Part shown: positions 12,855 to 20,805 of the stretch, in pieces | How positions within the stretch are numbered: position 1 is the stretch's first letter | Layout: the number at the start of each line of letters is the position of its first letter | Source of the DNA: Corynebacterium minutissimum | GTDB taxonomy: Bacteria > Actinomycetota > Actinomycetes > Mycobacteriales > Mycobacteriaceae | Length of the DNA: 64,000 nucleotides | Reading direction: 5' to 3' | Assembly (NCBI RefSeq): GCF_000988205.1 | Contig: NZ_LAYQ01000019.1 | Coordinates: 62,001-126,000, forward strand | Notes under the pieces: generated by a model | Seen by the model: the letters and a program-made list of their open reading frames with translations, nothing else | Database searches by the model: none | What the model was told of the DNA's origin: nothing | Translations under genes and position numbers: made by a program

Positions 12855-15395
12855 TCACATGTCGCGATCGTGGAAGAGCGCCTCCGCGGTCACCAGGTCA
12901 TAGAAGAAGAGGCGGGGGGCGAGCGGGAGGACGTCGGCAAGCATGGGCATGTCCTCCTTGAGCAGCGGACTTTCCATGATGATGTCATTCGCCGCAGCGC
13001 GGGAGGCCAGGGCGAAGGCATAGGAAATATAGGGCATCCAGGCCGCTGCATTGAGCTCGTCGGCTGTGTTCCCGCTGGCGAAGGCGCCGAGTGCCACGAG
13101 AGTGTGGCTGACGGACATGTCAACGCCCGCGTTTTGCACCAGCGAGGCTAGTGCCGTGGCGTCCTTGCGCAGGTGCTCGATGGTGCCCAGCGCATCGAGT
13201 GCGCCGTTATTGGCAAAGCACTCACGCAGCGCGGCGACGCGGCCGGCCTCCCCCATCAGATCATCGACGGGCGGTGTGGGACTGTGAATGGTCGCGGCAT
13301 TGAGCAGCATCGGGCGGGTCAGGCCATCGGCACCCGACTCGCGCACTGCGGTGAGCTCGGAGTTCTCGCTAGCGGAAGGATCGAGGAGGAGATCCAGGTA
13401 GCTATCGACGCCGGACTCGTCGGCGGCCTCCAGTGGCGAGTGGAACAAGCGCGTGCGCGCAAGCGAGCGGGCTTGTTGGTTCACGCTGACGCCGGTGCGC
13501 GCCAGGGCGTGGACCGCGGCCTCCGGTTGGGCGCGCAGGCGGTCGATGGTGCTGTCGAACATCGCCTGCAGCTTCGGGTTGGGGCTGCGCTGGGAGAGCA
13601 CGTGGAGCGCGCGGAAGGTGTCCCAGAGCTGCTCCGGGGTCCAGTCCTTCGATGCGAGCGCCGCCGGTGAGCCTTCCGGCGTGACCACGATGGAGGCGCT
13701 GGAGGGGCGTGCTGGGGCGGCGAGGTTGGAGGAGGCGCGGAGTTCGCGGACGTCGACAAGCAGCGAGCCATGCTCAGCAAGCTCCGCGGGCAGTTCAAAC
13801 CCCTCTTCGGTGGGCGTGAGTTGGGTGGGCGCTACGGTGGGCTCGGCCAATGGCCAGGCCCAACCCACTAAATCTGCCTGCGGTTCTGCGTTCTGTTCGA
13901 TGATAATCTCATCGCCGTTGAGCAGACCACGGCTGACGAAGGGGGACTTGCGGACGGTGGCCAGCGCCGCATAAATCAGGCTGGTGGAGGCGGAAGCCTC
14001 GTACTCGACGATGCGCCGCTCCAAGCTGCGGGCCTGGTGAGCCGCGCGCTCCCCCGCCGGGAGGGAGTCCAGGTAGTCCTCGTAGGACAGCGTGGACCAC
14101 ATGAGGAAAAGCTCCGCCGTTGGTTGCTTGCGCACAGCGTTGGCTAGCGCAGCGTTGGGGACGGCGAGGCTGGTCACCGCCTGCGTCGTCTTTGAGGTGC
14201 GCGCCAGTTCCTTGATTTTCTGACGGCCGTCGATGGTGACGAACTTGGCCAGCGGTAGTGGGCGCGGCGAGTGGACGGTGAACATATCGTCCTGATCGAG
14301 CTGACCAGCGAAAATTACTGGCTTATCGGAGTGCTCGGTGGGCTCTAGGCCGATGCGCTTGACGCGGCTGAACAAGGCCTCGGGCCAGACATCGAATTCC
14401 AGCTCATAGCCGGCCTCACTGGCTACGACCTCGCGGCGAGAGACCTCGGTGTCCTCGAAGGTGCGCAGGCCTTTTTCCAGTGCGATGGGCTTCTTTGGCG
14501 GGGAGGCCAGCGTGTAGCTGAAGGCTGAGTGCGCACCGAGGGCGTCGATGATGCGGAAATCCATGCCGCGCGGGCCGTCGTTGGTGGCGCGCATGTGGAG
14601 GCCCTCGGCGAGGGAGATGAAGCGGACGTCGACAAGCTGCTCGTCGTGCCACAGCGACACCTTGTAGCGGCCCACCCACGGGTCTTCGTAGAGGTCACCC
14701 GGGAAAGGTTCGGCGATGCCTGCGTCGAAGGTCTGCTCCGAAATCTCCTCCTGTTCGCCGCCGAGGGGCGCGTAGGTGAGATCGATGCGCCACTCCCCTT
14801 CCGCAATGAGGTGCACGCGCGGCGATTTGGTGAACACGGGCTCGTTGTCGAGGCCCCGGGCGTTGGGCAGGATGGCGACGTCAAAGTCCCACTCAAAATC
14901 GCCGTGCTTGGCGACGTCCACCGGTTCCCTCTGCGGCACTCGGACCTGCTCCGGCAGCGGGCCCACTTCCCAGCCGGCCCAGATGCCCAGCGGCTCGGCA
15001 TCCTCGAGCGTGCCCTGCGGCGCGATGAGGGTGGTGCGGTCATAGACGATGAAGGGTGCTTCATCGGTGATGCCGGTGAAGGTGACGGTCTCGATGAGGT
15101 CCTCATCGCCATCGCGCAGGGTTACCTCGATGCGGGTAAAAGGCCCGGGGATGCCGACTTCCAGCGGCTCTTCGGTGGCGAATTCACGCACCGAGTGGGG
15201 GCGATCGATGAAATGGGACTTGACTGCCCATCGTGGGTCCGTCAGGTCCGCTTCAGGGTAGGTAGCCGGCAGCTCCAGCATGAGGATGTTGCTCCCCCGG
15301 CGCAGTGAAATCCGGGGACCCTGCTCGGCGATGTCGGTAGTGACCAACGGCGTTGTGGGAAGTGAATAAATCTCCGCGCTCATTTGCTTCATCAT
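12855..15395 (-). CDS. Large protein of unknown function (846 residues)
   Basis: I do not recognise this protein. It is soluble, acidic and without signal peptide or membrane spans. The first ~350 residues are rich in beta-type segments that look like repeated Ig-like or sandwich modules (SHFIDRPHSVREFATEEPLEVGIPGPFTRIEV, WAGWEVGPL, ISLAEGLHMRATNDGPRGMDFRI). A mixed middle follows, and the last ~250 residues are alpha-helical (ALHVLSQRSPNPKLQAMFDSTIDRL to LAPRLFFYDLVTAEALFHDRDM). No nuclease, ATPase or protease motif is visible. Starts at 15395 (MMKQ) or 15383 (MSAEIY) are both possible. It is divergent from the HTH/Fic-like pair and shares the intergenic region holding the TCCTA/TAGGA operators. 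Confidence 0.7.
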   Translation of the reverse strand: MMKQMSAEIYSLPTTPLVTTDIAEQGPRISLRRGSNILMLELPATYPEADLTDPRWAVKSHFIDRPHSVREFATEEPLEVGIPGPFTRIEVTLRDGDEDLIETVTFTGITDEAPFIVYDRTTLIAPQGTLEDAEPLGIWAGWEVGPLPEQVRVPQREPVDVAKHGDFEWDFDVAILPNARGLDNEPVFTKSPRVHLIAEGEWRIDLTYAPLGGEQEEISEQTFDAGIAEPFPGDLYEDPWVGRYKVSLWHDEQLVDVRFISLAEGLHMRATNDGPRGMDFRIIDALGAHSAFSYTLASPPKKPIALEKGLRTFEDTEVSRREVVASEAGYELEFDVWPEALFSRVKRIGLEPTEHSDKPVIFAGQLDQDDMFTVHSPRPLPLAKFVTIDGRQKIKELARTSKTTQAVTSLAVPNAALANAVRKQPTAELFLMWSTLSYEDYLDSLPAGERAAHQARSLERRIVEYEASASTSLIYAALATVRKSPFVSRGLLNGDEIIIEQNAEPQADLVGWAWPLAEPTVAPTQLTPTEEGFELPAELAEHGSLLVDVRELRASSNLAAPARPSSASIVVTPEGSPAALASKDWTPEQLWDTFRALHVLSQRSPNPKLQAMFDSTIDRLRAQPEAAVHALARTGVSVNQQARSLARTRLFHSPLEAADESGVDSYLDLLLDPSASENSELTAVRESGADGLTRPMLLNAATIHSPTPPVDDLMGEAGRVAALRECFANNGALDALGTIEHLRKDATALASLVQNAGVDMSVSHTLVALGAFASGNTADELNAAAWMPYISYAFALASRAAANDIIMESPLLKEDMPMLADVLPLAPRLFFYDLVTAEALFHDRDM

Positions 15396-15443
15396 AGGAC
15401 ACCGTGGGGCCCTGTTGCCATGTCGCTGGTAGAGGGCTTGATT

Positions 15444-15492
15444 GTCCTAACGGTAGGACAGGTGTCCTAAGCATAGGACAGCTGGCTATAGT
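15444..15492 (+). promoter_or_regulatory. Twin operator palindromes and leaderless promoter of the HTH-Fic operon
   Basis: GTCCTANNNNTAGGAC occurs twice, at 15444-15459 and 15464-15479, with centres 20 bp apart (two helical turns). TATAGT at 15487-15492 is a good -10 lying 6 nt before the ATG at 15499, so transcription probably starts at the start codon, and the second palindrome covers the -35 region. A half-site AGGACA follows near 15396-15401 on the side of the divergent gene. This fits repression by the encoded HTH protein. Confidence 0.72.
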
Positions 15493-15498
15493 GGGGCT

Positions 15499-16215
15499 AT
15501 GGACCCAGTACAACTCCTCAAGGAAAGCCCGCTGAGCCTGAGCGAAATCTCGCGGCGCTCGGGAGTGTCACGAAATACGCTCAATCTGTGGTTGCGTGGG
15601 GCAGCTCAACCAAGCTTGGCCGGGTTGGAGAAGGTAATGCGCGTGCTCGGATACGAGGTTTCCGTACAGGTACACCGCATGAGCGACGCCGCCGCCGCGA
15701 CAGCCGCCCGAGTTCTCCTGGGGGAGCTCAGCAGCGAAGAACCAGACGTTAAAGCCTGGATTGACCGCTTTATGCAGTGGGGTGACGCTGCGGCCGTCGG
15801 TGGCAGCTACCAGGCTCTCATGGAACGGGCCGCGTGGGCCTCCAACCCATATGGCCGCCACGGGGCTCTCCACTTTTTACCGGCGAATCCAATAACGCTT
15901 GCCTCAGCGGTTGATGCGAGCGGGCAGCCATGGGCGATGTCGGGTGCTTTTGCAGCGCAACGAGTCGCGGGGCAGATCGCAGGTGAAGAAGAACCTCAAT
16001 CAACATTGATCTGGTGCACAAATCCAGCAGACATCGTGTCTTCATTGCCCACTCGGATCCGTGCCAGTTCTGAGCCCGTATCCGGAGGAATCACCCTCGT
16101 GCCTGTCGCTGGTGAAGAGCTCGCCGGCGCAACTAATGAAGCCGGAATACACTACGTATCACCGCATCAGCTTGCCATTGATGTGTGCGCAGAAAACTAC
16201 ATCGGAGGGGCATAG
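15499..16215 (+). CDS. XRE-type HTH regulator with a large C-terminal domain, partner of a Fic-like protein
   Basis: A 238-residue protein. Residues ~1-50 form an XRE helix-turn-helix (LSLSEISRRSGVSRNTLNLWLRGAAQPSLAGLEKVMRVLGY). Residues ~55-238 form a domain I do not recognise, beginning MSDAAAATAARVLLGELSSEEPDVKAWIDRFMQWGD and ending SPHQLAIDVCAENYIGGA. The gene is immediately followed by a Fic-like gene (4-nt or smaller gap), giving an operon laid out like a toxin-antitoxin module. Its own promoter carries two identical palindromes, so autoregulation is likely. Antitoxin activity is an inference; the C-terminal domain could be the toxin-binding part. Confidence 0.72.
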   Translation: MDPVQLLKESPLSLSEISRRSGVSRNTLNLWLRGAAQPSLAGLEKVMRVLGYEVSVQVHRMSDAAAATAARVLLGELSSEEPDVKAWIDRFMQWGDAAAVGGSYQALMERAAWASNPYGRHGALHFLPANPITLASAVDASGQPWAMSGAFAAQRVAGQIAGEEEPQSTLIWCTNPADIVSSLPTRIRASSEPVSGGITLVPVAGEELAGATNEAGIHYVSPHQLAIDVCAENYIGGA

Positions 16216-16218
16216 GTG

Positions 16219-16953
16219 ATGAGAAGAGCAACGAGCCGAGTGAGCTGGGAGCACCATGAGCGGCCGCATGTTTCGGAGTTGGGGACTGACCGTGCGTTAT
16301 TTCGATTAACCAAGCAACTTCCTGACTTGGTGTGGAACGCTGCCGCGCTGGAAGGAAACACTTTCACCCTCCCGGAAGTCCGCACGCTGTTAGATGGCGT
16401 CACTGTGGGTGGGAAGGCACTTGCTGAACAGCAACAGATCTTGGACTTGTCAGAAGCTTTCAACCTGCTCCACGAGCTGGTCCTCAAAGAGGAATGTGCG
16501 GTGGATAAAGCCACCAGTAACGCACTCCATGCCGTGCTAGCAAGGAACGAGGCCCTGGACGCTGGTCTTTTCCGTGGTGAAGGCCATGTGGAGGGAGATG
16601 GCGGTGGAGTGCGGCTCATGGATGGCGGGTTCATCCCTTTCGACCCTGCTGATGAATTGGGTGAAGCTCATGCCGATTTGCTGGTCTCCCTTCAAGGGCT
16701 TGAAAACCCAGTCGAGCAAGCGTTGGCCTATTTCTGCTCTGCCACGCGTAGCCAGTTTTACTTCGATGGAAACAAGCGAACCGCACGGCTTGTGGCGTCA
16801 GGCCTCTTGATGAGCAATGGCTACGCAGCACTTAATATCCCTAATGCGAGAAGGCTGGAATTCAACCTTGCCCTCGATGAACTGTTCCGATCCGATGACG
16901 CTACGACCTTGATGGACTTCCTGTATGACTGCCTAGAGGAGTCCTCCCAGTAA
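16219..16953 (+). CDS. Fic-like protein lacking the catalytic His
   Basis: A 244-residue Fic/Doc-fold protein. The N-terminal segment WNAAALEGNTFTLPEV resembles the inhibitory helix motif ([S/T]xxxE[G/N]) of class II Fic proteins. The core motif reads SQFYFDGNKRTARLVASG, in which the usual HPFxxGNG position has Gln instead of His while DGNKR is kept. Without the His, ordinary AMP transfer is not expected, so it may bind nucleotides or catalyse another transfer. The start is ATG 16219 (GTG 16216 is adjacent) after a GGAGGGG ribosome site inside the end of the HTH gene. A strong terminator follows, so the operon has two genes. Confidence 0.78.
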   Translation: MRRATSRVSWEHHERPHVSELGTDRALFRLTKQLPDLVWNAAALEGNTFTLPEVRTLLDGVTVGGKALAEQQQILDLSEAFNLLHELVLKEECAVDKATSNALHAVLARNEALDAGLFRGEGHVEGDGGGVRLMDGGFIPFDPADELGEAHADLLVSLQGLENPVEQALAYFCSATRSQFYFDGNKRTARLVASGLLMSNGYAALNIPNARRLEFNLALDELFRSDDATTLMDFLYDCLEESSQ

Positions 16954-16958
16954 GCGCA

Positions 16959-16990
16959 GTAGGCCCTCCGCTTCCGAAGCGGAGGGCTAC
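16959..16990. terminator. Terminator after the HTH-Fic operon
   Basis: A hairpin with 11 perfectly paired bases (CCCTCCGCTTC and its complement) around a one-base centre, extended by a GTAG/CTAC outer pair. It lies 6 bp after the Fic-like stop. There is no long T-run; it can also serve the convergent short gene. Confidence 0.75.
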
Positions 16991-17039
16991 GTGGGGGCTG
17001 AATGCTCAGCGCATCCTTTAGTGCATAGTGCTGTAGTGC

Positions 17040-17319
17040 TTAGCGGAACATCTTCTGCAGAGCGGAGAAGTCAGCCTTGACCACGCCGACAGACTGCAGG
17101 AATGCGGCGATGGCGCCGAGCAGGGCAGCCACAACGCCTGCGCCCAAGAAGCCGGCGCCGACGGGGTGGCGTGGCTAAAAGGAACAGAGTTGACGACACC
17201 AGCGGACTTGTTGTGGTCAATTGCCTGCTCGGAGATTTCTTCAGGGAGTGGCCGTATGGGGACTTGCCCAGAACACTGTTGACGTCGGCAAGCACTGCGT
17301 GGACACCATAAAACGACAA
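17040..17319 (-). pseudogene. Broken small membrane-associated protein of unknown function
   Basis: Three minus-strand frames join to a sensible sequence: GVHAVLADVNSVLGKSPYGHS, then EEISEQAIDHNKSAGVVNSV, then VGAGFLGAGVVAALLGAIAAF followed by LQSVGVVKADFSALQKMFR. The glycine/alanine-rich stretch is a plausible membrane segment near the C terminus. Two frame breaks near 17240 and 17160, each equal to one lost base, and the absence of a good start codon suggest a remnant or read errors. I do not recognise the family. It lies between two terminators. Confidence 0.4.
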
Positions 17320-17350
17320 ACGGTGAACCCCAGGAGGTGGGATTCACCGT
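17320..17350 (-). terminator. Terminator of the cueP gene
   Basis: Imperfect inverted repeat: CGGTGAA at 17321-17327 pairs with TTCACCG at 17343-17349, extended inward by CCC/GGG. It lies 19 bp after the stop of the lipoprotein gene on the minus strand. Confidence 0.65.
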
Positions 17351-17368
17351 GGTGAGTGAATGGGCAGA

Positions 17369-17977
17369 TTATGCCATCTGCAGCGTGGTCACGCAGGTAC
17401 CGCCTTCGTCAGAGGTATCCAGGGGAACCTCGCCGGTCTTGCCGTCCTGCTCGATGGTGATGGTGCCCTTCTTGTCGGCCGGCAGCCAGTAGCCAATGAA
17501 GCCGTTGTCGAACGTCGTGGTGTCTTCGTTGACTAGCTCATTTCCTTCGTCATCCGTGATGGTGACGTGGATGTCTTCCTGGCTGAGCTCACCGGTGCAG
17601 GTGGTCAGGGAGTGGTTGAAGCAGTCGTGCGTACGGGAGAGGTACGGCGCAATAGAGAGGTAGAACTTGTCCTCCGGCAGCGGCAGGGAGGCCTGACCCT
17701 GTTCAGTAGCGAGGATGAGCTCGTTCGGGCGCACGGATGCGAGGAGATCGCTATTGCGCTCGTCCTTGGACTGGCGGTCCAGCTTGTCCACGATTTCCTG
17801 GCCATCCAACCCTTCGAGATCGAACTCGGCGAGGATCTCCTCGGCAGGCACCTGTTGGATGTCGGTGCTGGAAGCGGCGCTTTTCGAGGCTTCACTCGGT
17901 ACGGGGCTGTCAGTAGAGCAAGAGGACAGGGTGATGGCTGCGGTGCAGGCGGCAGCAAGAGAAATGAGGCGTTTCAT
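17369..17977 (-). CDS. cueP: CueP-family copper-binding lipoprotein
   Basis: A 202-residue lipoprotein precursor with signal peptide MKRLISLAAACTAAITLSSC, where the lipobox LSSC gives the lipidated Cys at about residue 20. The mature part matches CueP, the envelope copper-binding protein first described in Salmonella: HDCFNHSLTTCTGELSQEDIHV supplies two Cys, TFDNGFIGYWLPADKKGTI is the NGF-WLP block, and GGTCVTTLQM near the C terminus supplies the third Cys. The promoter carries a CsoR-like copper operator 40 bp upstream, agreeing with a copper-homeostasis role at the outer face of the membrane. The gene is monocistronic, with its own terminator. Confidence 0.85.
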   Translation of the reverse strand: MKRLISLAAACTAAITLSSCSTDSPVPSEASKSAASSTDIQQVPAEEILAEFDLEGLDGQEIVDKLDRQSKDERNSDLLASVRPNELILATEQGQASLPLPEDKFYLSIAPYLSRTHDCFNHSLTTCTGELSQEDIHVTITDDEGNELVNEDTTTFDNGFIGYWLPADKKGTITIEQDGKTGEVPLDTSDEGGTCVTTLQMA

Positions 17978-18016
17978 AAGTCTTCCGAATAGGTCCGATT
18001 GTGTTGACCCAAGCCT

Positions 18017-18033
18017 ATACCCCACCGGGGTAT
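18017..18033 (-). promoter_or_regulatory. CsoR-like copper operator upstream of cueP
   Basis: ATACCCCACCGGGGTAT is an almost perfect palindrome of the ATACCCC/GGGGTAT type bound by CsoR Cu(I) repressors. It lies 40-56 bp upstream of the cueP start, overlapping the likely promoter. It is also within 90 bp of hsdM, on the other strand. No csoR gene is in the window. Confidence 0.72.
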
Positions 18034-18104
18034 CAATCAAAGGAATGAGAGAAGGATCATCTTTTTGCGCTACGCGGGCTGAGCCTTCCCATAAAGCTGT
18101 CTCA

Positions 18105-19706
18105 ATGGCTGCAACAGCTACCCTGAAGTACATGATTACCGGCGCACTCAAAAATAATGTCGACCGCATCTGGGACACCTTCTGGTCTGGCGGCATTTCC
18201 AACCCAGTCTCCGTCATCGAGCAGTTCACCTACCTGCTCTTTATCAAGGACCTCGACGAGCGCCAGGTCCAGATTGATAAGCGCCGCGCTTTGGGCGATC
18301 CGACTGCGACTGAGGACATCTTTGACACCAGCCAACAGGATCTGCGGTGGCGCAACCTCATCGAGGACCGTGACATCGCCCGCCGCAAGGCCACCATCAT
18401 TAACAAAGTCTTCCCCTTCCTCAAGGAGATGGGCGGGACGGGCTTCCAGGAACACATGGCCAACGCTTCCTTCGATATCGAATCTGAAGCCACGCTCTCG
18501 CGCGTGATGGAGCTCATTGACCAGCTGCAATTCTCCAACAAGGACATGAAGGGCGACTTGTATGAGTACATGCTGGACAAGCTGTCTACCTCCGGTACGA
18601 ATGGTCAGTTCCGCACGCCCAGCCACATCATCGAGCTCCTCGTCGCGCTCATGGAGCCGACACCACAGCAGCGCATTATTGACCCTGCCTGTGGCACCGC
18701 AGGCTTCCTGGTGGCCGCCAATGATTGGGTTGTTCAGCATCACCGTGAGGATCTGTTCAACAAAGACACGCGCACAACGTTTACCAATGAGGGCCTGACG
18801 GGCTTCGACTTTGATAAGACCATGGTGCGCATCGCGGCTATGAACATGTTCATGCATGGTTTTGACGAACCCAATATCTCCTACCGTGACTCCCTGCAGC
18901 AGCTCCCCACGACGTTTGATGAGGCCTTCGACCTTGTCCTGGCCAACCCGCCTTTCGCGGGCAGCTTGGATAAGGACTCTATCGATCCCAAGCTCAAGTC
19001 TGTGACGACAGCTAAAAAGACGGAGCTTCTCTTTGTCCACCGCTTCCTGCAGCTGCTCAAGCCAGGTGGCCGCGCCGCGGTGATTGTCCCCGAAGGCGTC
19101 CTCTTTGGCTCCACTAAGGCACACAAGGCGCTTCGCAAGATCTTGGTTGAGGATCAACGCTTGGATGCTGTCATCAAACTCCCCTCCGGCGTGTTCAAGC
19201 CCTACTCGGGGGTGTCCACCGCTGTCCTGTGCTTTACCCGCACGGATTCCGGCGGCACTGACGAGGTGTGGTTCTATGACGTCACCGCGGATGGCTACTC
19301 CCTGGATGACAAACGTACTCCGCTTCTCGACGACCCTCTGCTCGGCCCCTCCCCTGCCTCCCACATCCAGGACTTAAGCGATCCCGCGCTTGCCGACGAC
19401 CCCACGCCCGTCACCCTCACCGACGAACAGCTCAAGCTCAACAACCTTCCGGACGTCGTGGCCCGTTGGCACGCCCGCACCACCGACGAGCGTGAGCGCG
19501 CCCGTACCGACTACTCCTTCACGGTGCCGAAAGACGAAATCGCCCAAGCCGACTACGACCTTTCCATGAACCGCTACAAGGAAATCGTCCTCGAAGCACA
19601 AGAAACTCGCGACCCTATGGACATCATCGCCGAAATCGAAGCCCTCGACCGCGACATCACCCAAGGCCTTGCCAACCTCAAGGCCATGCTCAGCGAGGGG
19701 AAATAA
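18105..19706 (+). CDS. hsdM: Type I restriction-modification methyltransferase subunit HsdM
   Basis: A 533-residue N6-adenine methyltransferase subunit. The N-terminal HsdM_N domain starts MAATATLKYMITGALKNNVDRIWDTFWSGG. S-adenosylmethionine motif I is DPACGTAGFLVAA (about residue 200), and the catalytic motif IV is NPPF in LVLANPPFAG (about 282). GRAAVIVPEGVLFGS and KLPSGVFKPYSGVSTAVLCF are further HsdM blocks. ATG 18105 is chosen because it starts the family N terminus; the frame is open for 390 bp upstream over the cueP gene without meaning. The stop is 1 nt before hsdS, so the pair is co-translated. The locus sits next to a metal lipoprotein, with no mobile element visible. Confidence 0.93.
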   Translation: MAATATLKYMITGALKNNVDRIWDTFWSGGISNPVSVIEQFTYLLFIKDLDERQVQIDKRRALGDPTATEDIFDTSQQDLRWRNLIEDRDIARRKATIINKVFPFLKEMGGTGFQEHMANASFDIESEATLSRVMELIDQLQFSNKDMKGDLYEYMLDKLSTSGTNGQFRTPSHIIELLVALMEPTPQQRIIDPACGTAGFLVAANDWVVQHHREDLFNKDTRTTFTNEGLTGFDFDKTMVRIAAMNMFMHGFDEPNISYRDSLQQLPTTFDEAFDLVLANPPFAGSLDKDSIDPKLKSVTTAKKTELLFVHRFLQLLKPGGRAAVIVPEGVLFGSTKAHKALRKILVEDQRLDAVIKLPSGVFKPYSGVSTAVLCFTRTDSGGTDEVWFYDVTADGYSLDDKRTPLLDDPLLGPSPASHIQDLSDPALADDPTPVTLTDEQLKLNNLPDVVARWHARTTDERERARTDYSFTVPKDEIAQADYDLSMNRYKEIVLEAQETRDPMDIIAEIEALDRDITQGLANLKAMLSEGK

Positions 19707-19707
19707 C

Positions 19708-20805
19708 ATGGCTAGCACTGCAAAGCATGATTGGCCGATGGTGCCGTTTTCGGAATCGGTTGACGATGTGACAAGGGGGCTTAAAAAGGTTCAGAAGTCT
19801 GCCTATGAAGAGGTAGGGTCAACACCCATTGTTGATCAATCGATGGACTTCATTTGTGGATATACCGATGAAATCCCGACCTTGGTATCTCCGCCTTATA
19901 TCGTATTCGGCGACCATACGCGGGAATTGAAATATCTAGATTTCGCGTTTGTTCCGGGGGCCGACGGTGTTAAAGTCCTGAAGCCCGCTGAGGGAATCGA
20001 CCCGAAGTTCCTTTACTACTATTTGAAGGCCCACCCTGTTCAAGATCTTGGATATTCACGGCATTTCAAGTTGCTGAAAGAGTTGACCATCCCTCTCCCT
20101 CCCCTCGAAGAGCAGCGCTGTATCGCGGCGATTTTGGATGAGGTTGAGGACAGAGTGAGCATTACACGTTCTGCTGTGCACCGGCTGGATCACTTATTGG
20201 AGAGTGAGTTTAGACGTAGGTTTGTTGCTCAAGAGTGCTCAATAGCTCGGCTCGGAGATCTTGCAGTATGGAAAAGCGGAGGGACGCCTTCACGTTCGGC
20301 TAGAGATTATTTTGATGGAGAGATTCCGTGGTTCACTTCAGGTGAGCTAGATTCAGCCTACGTTTCCGAGTCGAAAGAGTGTATTACTGACTTGGCGATA
20401 TCTGAATCTGCAGCAAAGCTCTTCGGGCCAGGAACTCTATTGGTTGGAATGTATGATACTGCGGCACTCAAGTCTTCAATTGCAACTGCAAGTGGTACGT
20501 GCAATCAAGCTGTGGCGTTTACCTCCCGTTGGTTGATAGAGCCAGATCCGCTATTTGTATATTTGGCCATTCAGTCGATTAGGCCTAAAGTTCTCCTGCG
20601 GCGACGGGGTGCGCGTCAGAAGAATTTAAACCTTTCTATTATTCGTGAAATCGAAATTCCATTCCCCGATTCTTCCACTCGAAGTGCATTCACCACTTTT
20701 GCGGAGCGAGTCTTGGAGCTTTCACAAAAGCATCTATGGCGGCTGCAACTTCTCGAGGAACTTCGAAAATCCTTATCCACCCGCGCTTTCCAAGGAGAGC
20801 TCTAA
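19708..20805 (+). CDS. hsdS: Type I restriction-modification specificity subunit HsdS
   Basis: A 365-residue specificity subunit with two target-recognition domains. The first begins WPMVPFSESVDDVTRG and ends at the conserved IPLPPLEEQRCIAAILDEVEDRV helix (about residues 130-152). The second begins IARLGDLAVWKSGGTPSRSARDYFDGEIPWFTSGEL and ends with a second coiled coil, STRSAFTTFAERVLELSQKHLWRLQLLEELRKSLSTRAFQGEL. The gene is clearly richer in A+T and uses different codons from hsdM and hsdR, usual for a recombining specificity gene. Start 1 nt after the hsdM stop; stop overlaps the mrr start (TAATG). The DNA target cannot be read from sequence. Confidence 0.9.
   Translation: MASTAKHDWPMVPFSESVDDVTRGLKKVQKSAYEEVGSTPIVDQSMDFICGYTDEIPTLVSPPYIVFGDHTRELKYLDFAFVPGADGVKVLKPAEGIDPKFLYYYLKAHPVQDLGYSRHFKLLKELTIPLPPLEEQRCIAAILDEVEDRVSITRSAVHRLDHLLESEFRRRFVAQECSIARLGDLAVWKSGGTPSRSARDYFDGEIPWFTSGELDSAYVSESKECITDLAISESAAKLFGPGTLLVGMYDTAALKSSIATASGTCNQAVAFTSRWLIEPDPLFVYLAIQSIRPKVLLRRRGARQKNLNLSIIREIEIPFPDSSTRSAFTTFAERVLELSQKHLWRLQLLEELRKSLSTRAFQGEL

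Noticed and set aside
17040..17319. PorA/PorH-like porin gene
   Set aside because: The Gly/Ala-rich tail is suggestive, but length, frame breaks and lack of a start do not fit known small porins.
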